A DNA stretch of 64,000 nucleotides, taken from assembly GCA_044225555.1 (NCBI GenBank), contig JBGAIM010000022.1, positions 1 through 64,000 on the forward strand, in the 5' to 3' direction. The DNA comes from JADLHS01 sp044225555. GTDB lineage: Bacteria > Verrucomicrobiota > Verrucomicrobiia > Limisphaerales > JADLHS01. This document shows positions 63,165 through 64,000 of the stretch, in pieces. How positions within the stretch are numbered: the stretch's first letter is position 1; each line of letters starts with the position of its first letter. The notes beneath the pieces were generated by a model, which searched no databases, was not told where the DNA came from, and saw only the letters and a program-made list of their open reading frames with translations. A program made the translations under genes and the position numbers.

Positions 63165-63441
63165 CGATGGCCTGCTTCAAAGCTTGAGTCGACACACGAT
63201 TCGTGTCGTAAGCCACGACTGCGAGGTTGTTACTGAGAGTCACCTCGGCGGATGCCACGCCCGGCACACGCCTCAATTCCGAGGCAATGCCGCGCGCGCA
63301 ACCGTCACAACTCATGCCCTTGATCACGAATTGATTGGTGGCGTTGGCCGTGGCAACTGGTGTTTCCTCCGCCAAGGCGAAGACAGGCAGCAATAGAATC
63401 GCCGCCAGGATTCCGAGTCTTCGTGGTTTCAGTGAGTTCAT
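63109..63441 (-). CDS. Exported HMA copper-binding protein, second copy
   Basis: A 110-residue protein. The signal peptide (LGILAAILLLPVFALA) precedes an HMA domain with GMSCDGCARGIASELRRVPG, nearly identical to the 50773 protein. Copper(I) binding expected. It follows the window-edge pseudopilin by 31 bp and overlaps the SCO gene. Confidence 0.88.
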   Translation of the reverse strand: MNSLKPRRLGILAAILLLPVFALAEETPVATANATNQFVIKGMSCDGCARGIASELRRVPGVASAEVTLSNNLAVVAYDTNRVSTQALKQAIVEAGYEAKLVKPPKPKRL

Positions 63442-63472
63442 TTTTTGTCGAGAAGTTTGGATTCAGTCCCGT

Positions 63473-64000
63473 TCATTTTGCCAGCGAGGGATTCCAGAGG
63501 TCGGTTTGCGGTGGGGCGAAGACCTGATTCAACCGCTGCAGAGCGGCATGGCCGTCCGCAAACGTGTAGTTCGCCCGGGTCTGATGCCGGCGGGCGGCCA
63601 GGTCATCGGTGTCCGCAACGGCGAACCAGAAGTGCGCCATCAAATGGTCCGCACTGCTGTAGTTTTCGGCGAACAGGATGGTGGCCGCCGGGCGTGGTAC
63701 CTGGGCCATCCGTCGCCACGTGTCCGGCTTGCCGGTGTAGTCGTCGTCCGCTCCGAGTTCATAATACACGTTGAGACCGTAGCTCCAGGGCATGGTGCGC
63801 TTGTCGGAAGGGCAATGGTAAACGCCCGCCAGCAAGTTCGTCCACGCGGTGATGCTTGACCCGAGTTGCGGCGCGATGCTCCGCTCCCACGGCAGTTGTC
63901 CGTTGGCAAACGCCGAATGTAAACTTCGTGGGAATGTGTCGTCGTTCTCGTCCGCGTACAGCCGCACCGCCAAACCAAGCTGCCGCATTTGACTGAGGCA
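63473..64000 (-). CDS. Pseudopilin-like protein, truncated by the window edge
   Basis: The C-terminal 175 residues or so of a prepilin-leader protein; the open frame continues past 64000, where LSQMRQLGLAVRLYADEND matches the start of the globular domain in its paralogues. It contains CPSDKRTMPWSYGLNVYYEL and the HX9DG motif HQTRANYTFADGH. The leader lies outside the window. It is upstream of the HMA gene on the same strand. Confidence 0.8.
   Translation of the reverse strand, partial: CLSQMRQLGLAVRLYADENDDTFPRSLHSAFANGQLPWERSIAPQLGSSITAWTNLLAGVYHCPSDKRTMPWSYGLNVYYELGADDDYTGKPDTWRRMAQVPRPAATILFAENYSSADHLMAHFWFAVADTDDLAARRHQTRANYTFADGHAALQRLNQVFAPPQTDLWNPSLAK

Overview
The window looks like a chromosomal segment of a Verrucomicrobiota bacterium, probably of the Pedosphaera/Limisphaera group. 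This is inferred from the protein repertoire, not from a marker gene: planctomycete/verrucomicrobial-type cytochrome c domains, three PEP-CTERM proteins, six pseudopilins of the DGH type, a XylR-like AraC regulator, an autotransporter-type beta-strand-repeat pectate lyase, and many secreted proteins ending in a short FYR-like tail. Coding density is high and ribosome-binding sites are mostly weak.

Region 1 (1-19009) is a pectin/hexuronate locus. It holds a transposase stub at the left edge, a KDG kinase, a hexuronate transporter, tagaturonate epimerase (UxaE), glucuronate/galacturonate isomerase (UxaC), a XylR-type regulator, a GH28 polygalacturonase and a giant pectate lyase/beta-helix protein. 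The last is split by a frameshift that also appears to have lost about 30 residues. The enzyme set implies galacturonate -> tagaturonate -> fructuronate -> ... -> KDG -> KDPG.

Region 2 (19095-28334) has an inositol monophosphatase and an XTP pyrophosphatase, each interrupted in frame by the same kind of GTTCCAAGT-like repeat, and a secreted cyclophilin. It also has a four-gene operon: a multiheme cytochrome, an outer-membrane barrel with its own heme domain, and two cupredoxins. I read this operon as a predicted trans-outer-membrane electron conduit. An ECF sigma factor and a membrane partner are divergent from it.

Region 3 (28614-45302) is mixed: a PQQ-type sugar dehydrogenase, pseudopilins, PEP-CTERM and FYR-tail surface proteins, an ECF sigma/anti-sigma-like/bactofilin-RDD operon, a zinc alcohol dehydrogenase, a rhodanese, and the initiator tRNA with a clear terminator.

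Region 4 (45825-64000) is rich in heme and copper proteins. A cytochrome-ankyrin-toroid fusion is followed by about 19 genes, all on the minus strand and mostly tightly spaced or overlapping. They include two CusF-SCO proteins, another SCO protein and a decayed copy of it, two HMA copper-binding proteins, a tyrosine-phosphatase/cytochrome fusion, a c-type cytochrome, a DegP-like protease, a DJ-1 protein, and three paralogues of an unrecognised small protein with an HPCxMCK motif. Secreted proteins with PEP-CTERM or FYR-like ends and pseudopilins are interleaved. The best candidates for undescribed biology are the cytochrome/barrel/cupredoxin operon, the HPCxMCK family within the copper array, and the unusual heme-domain fusions.
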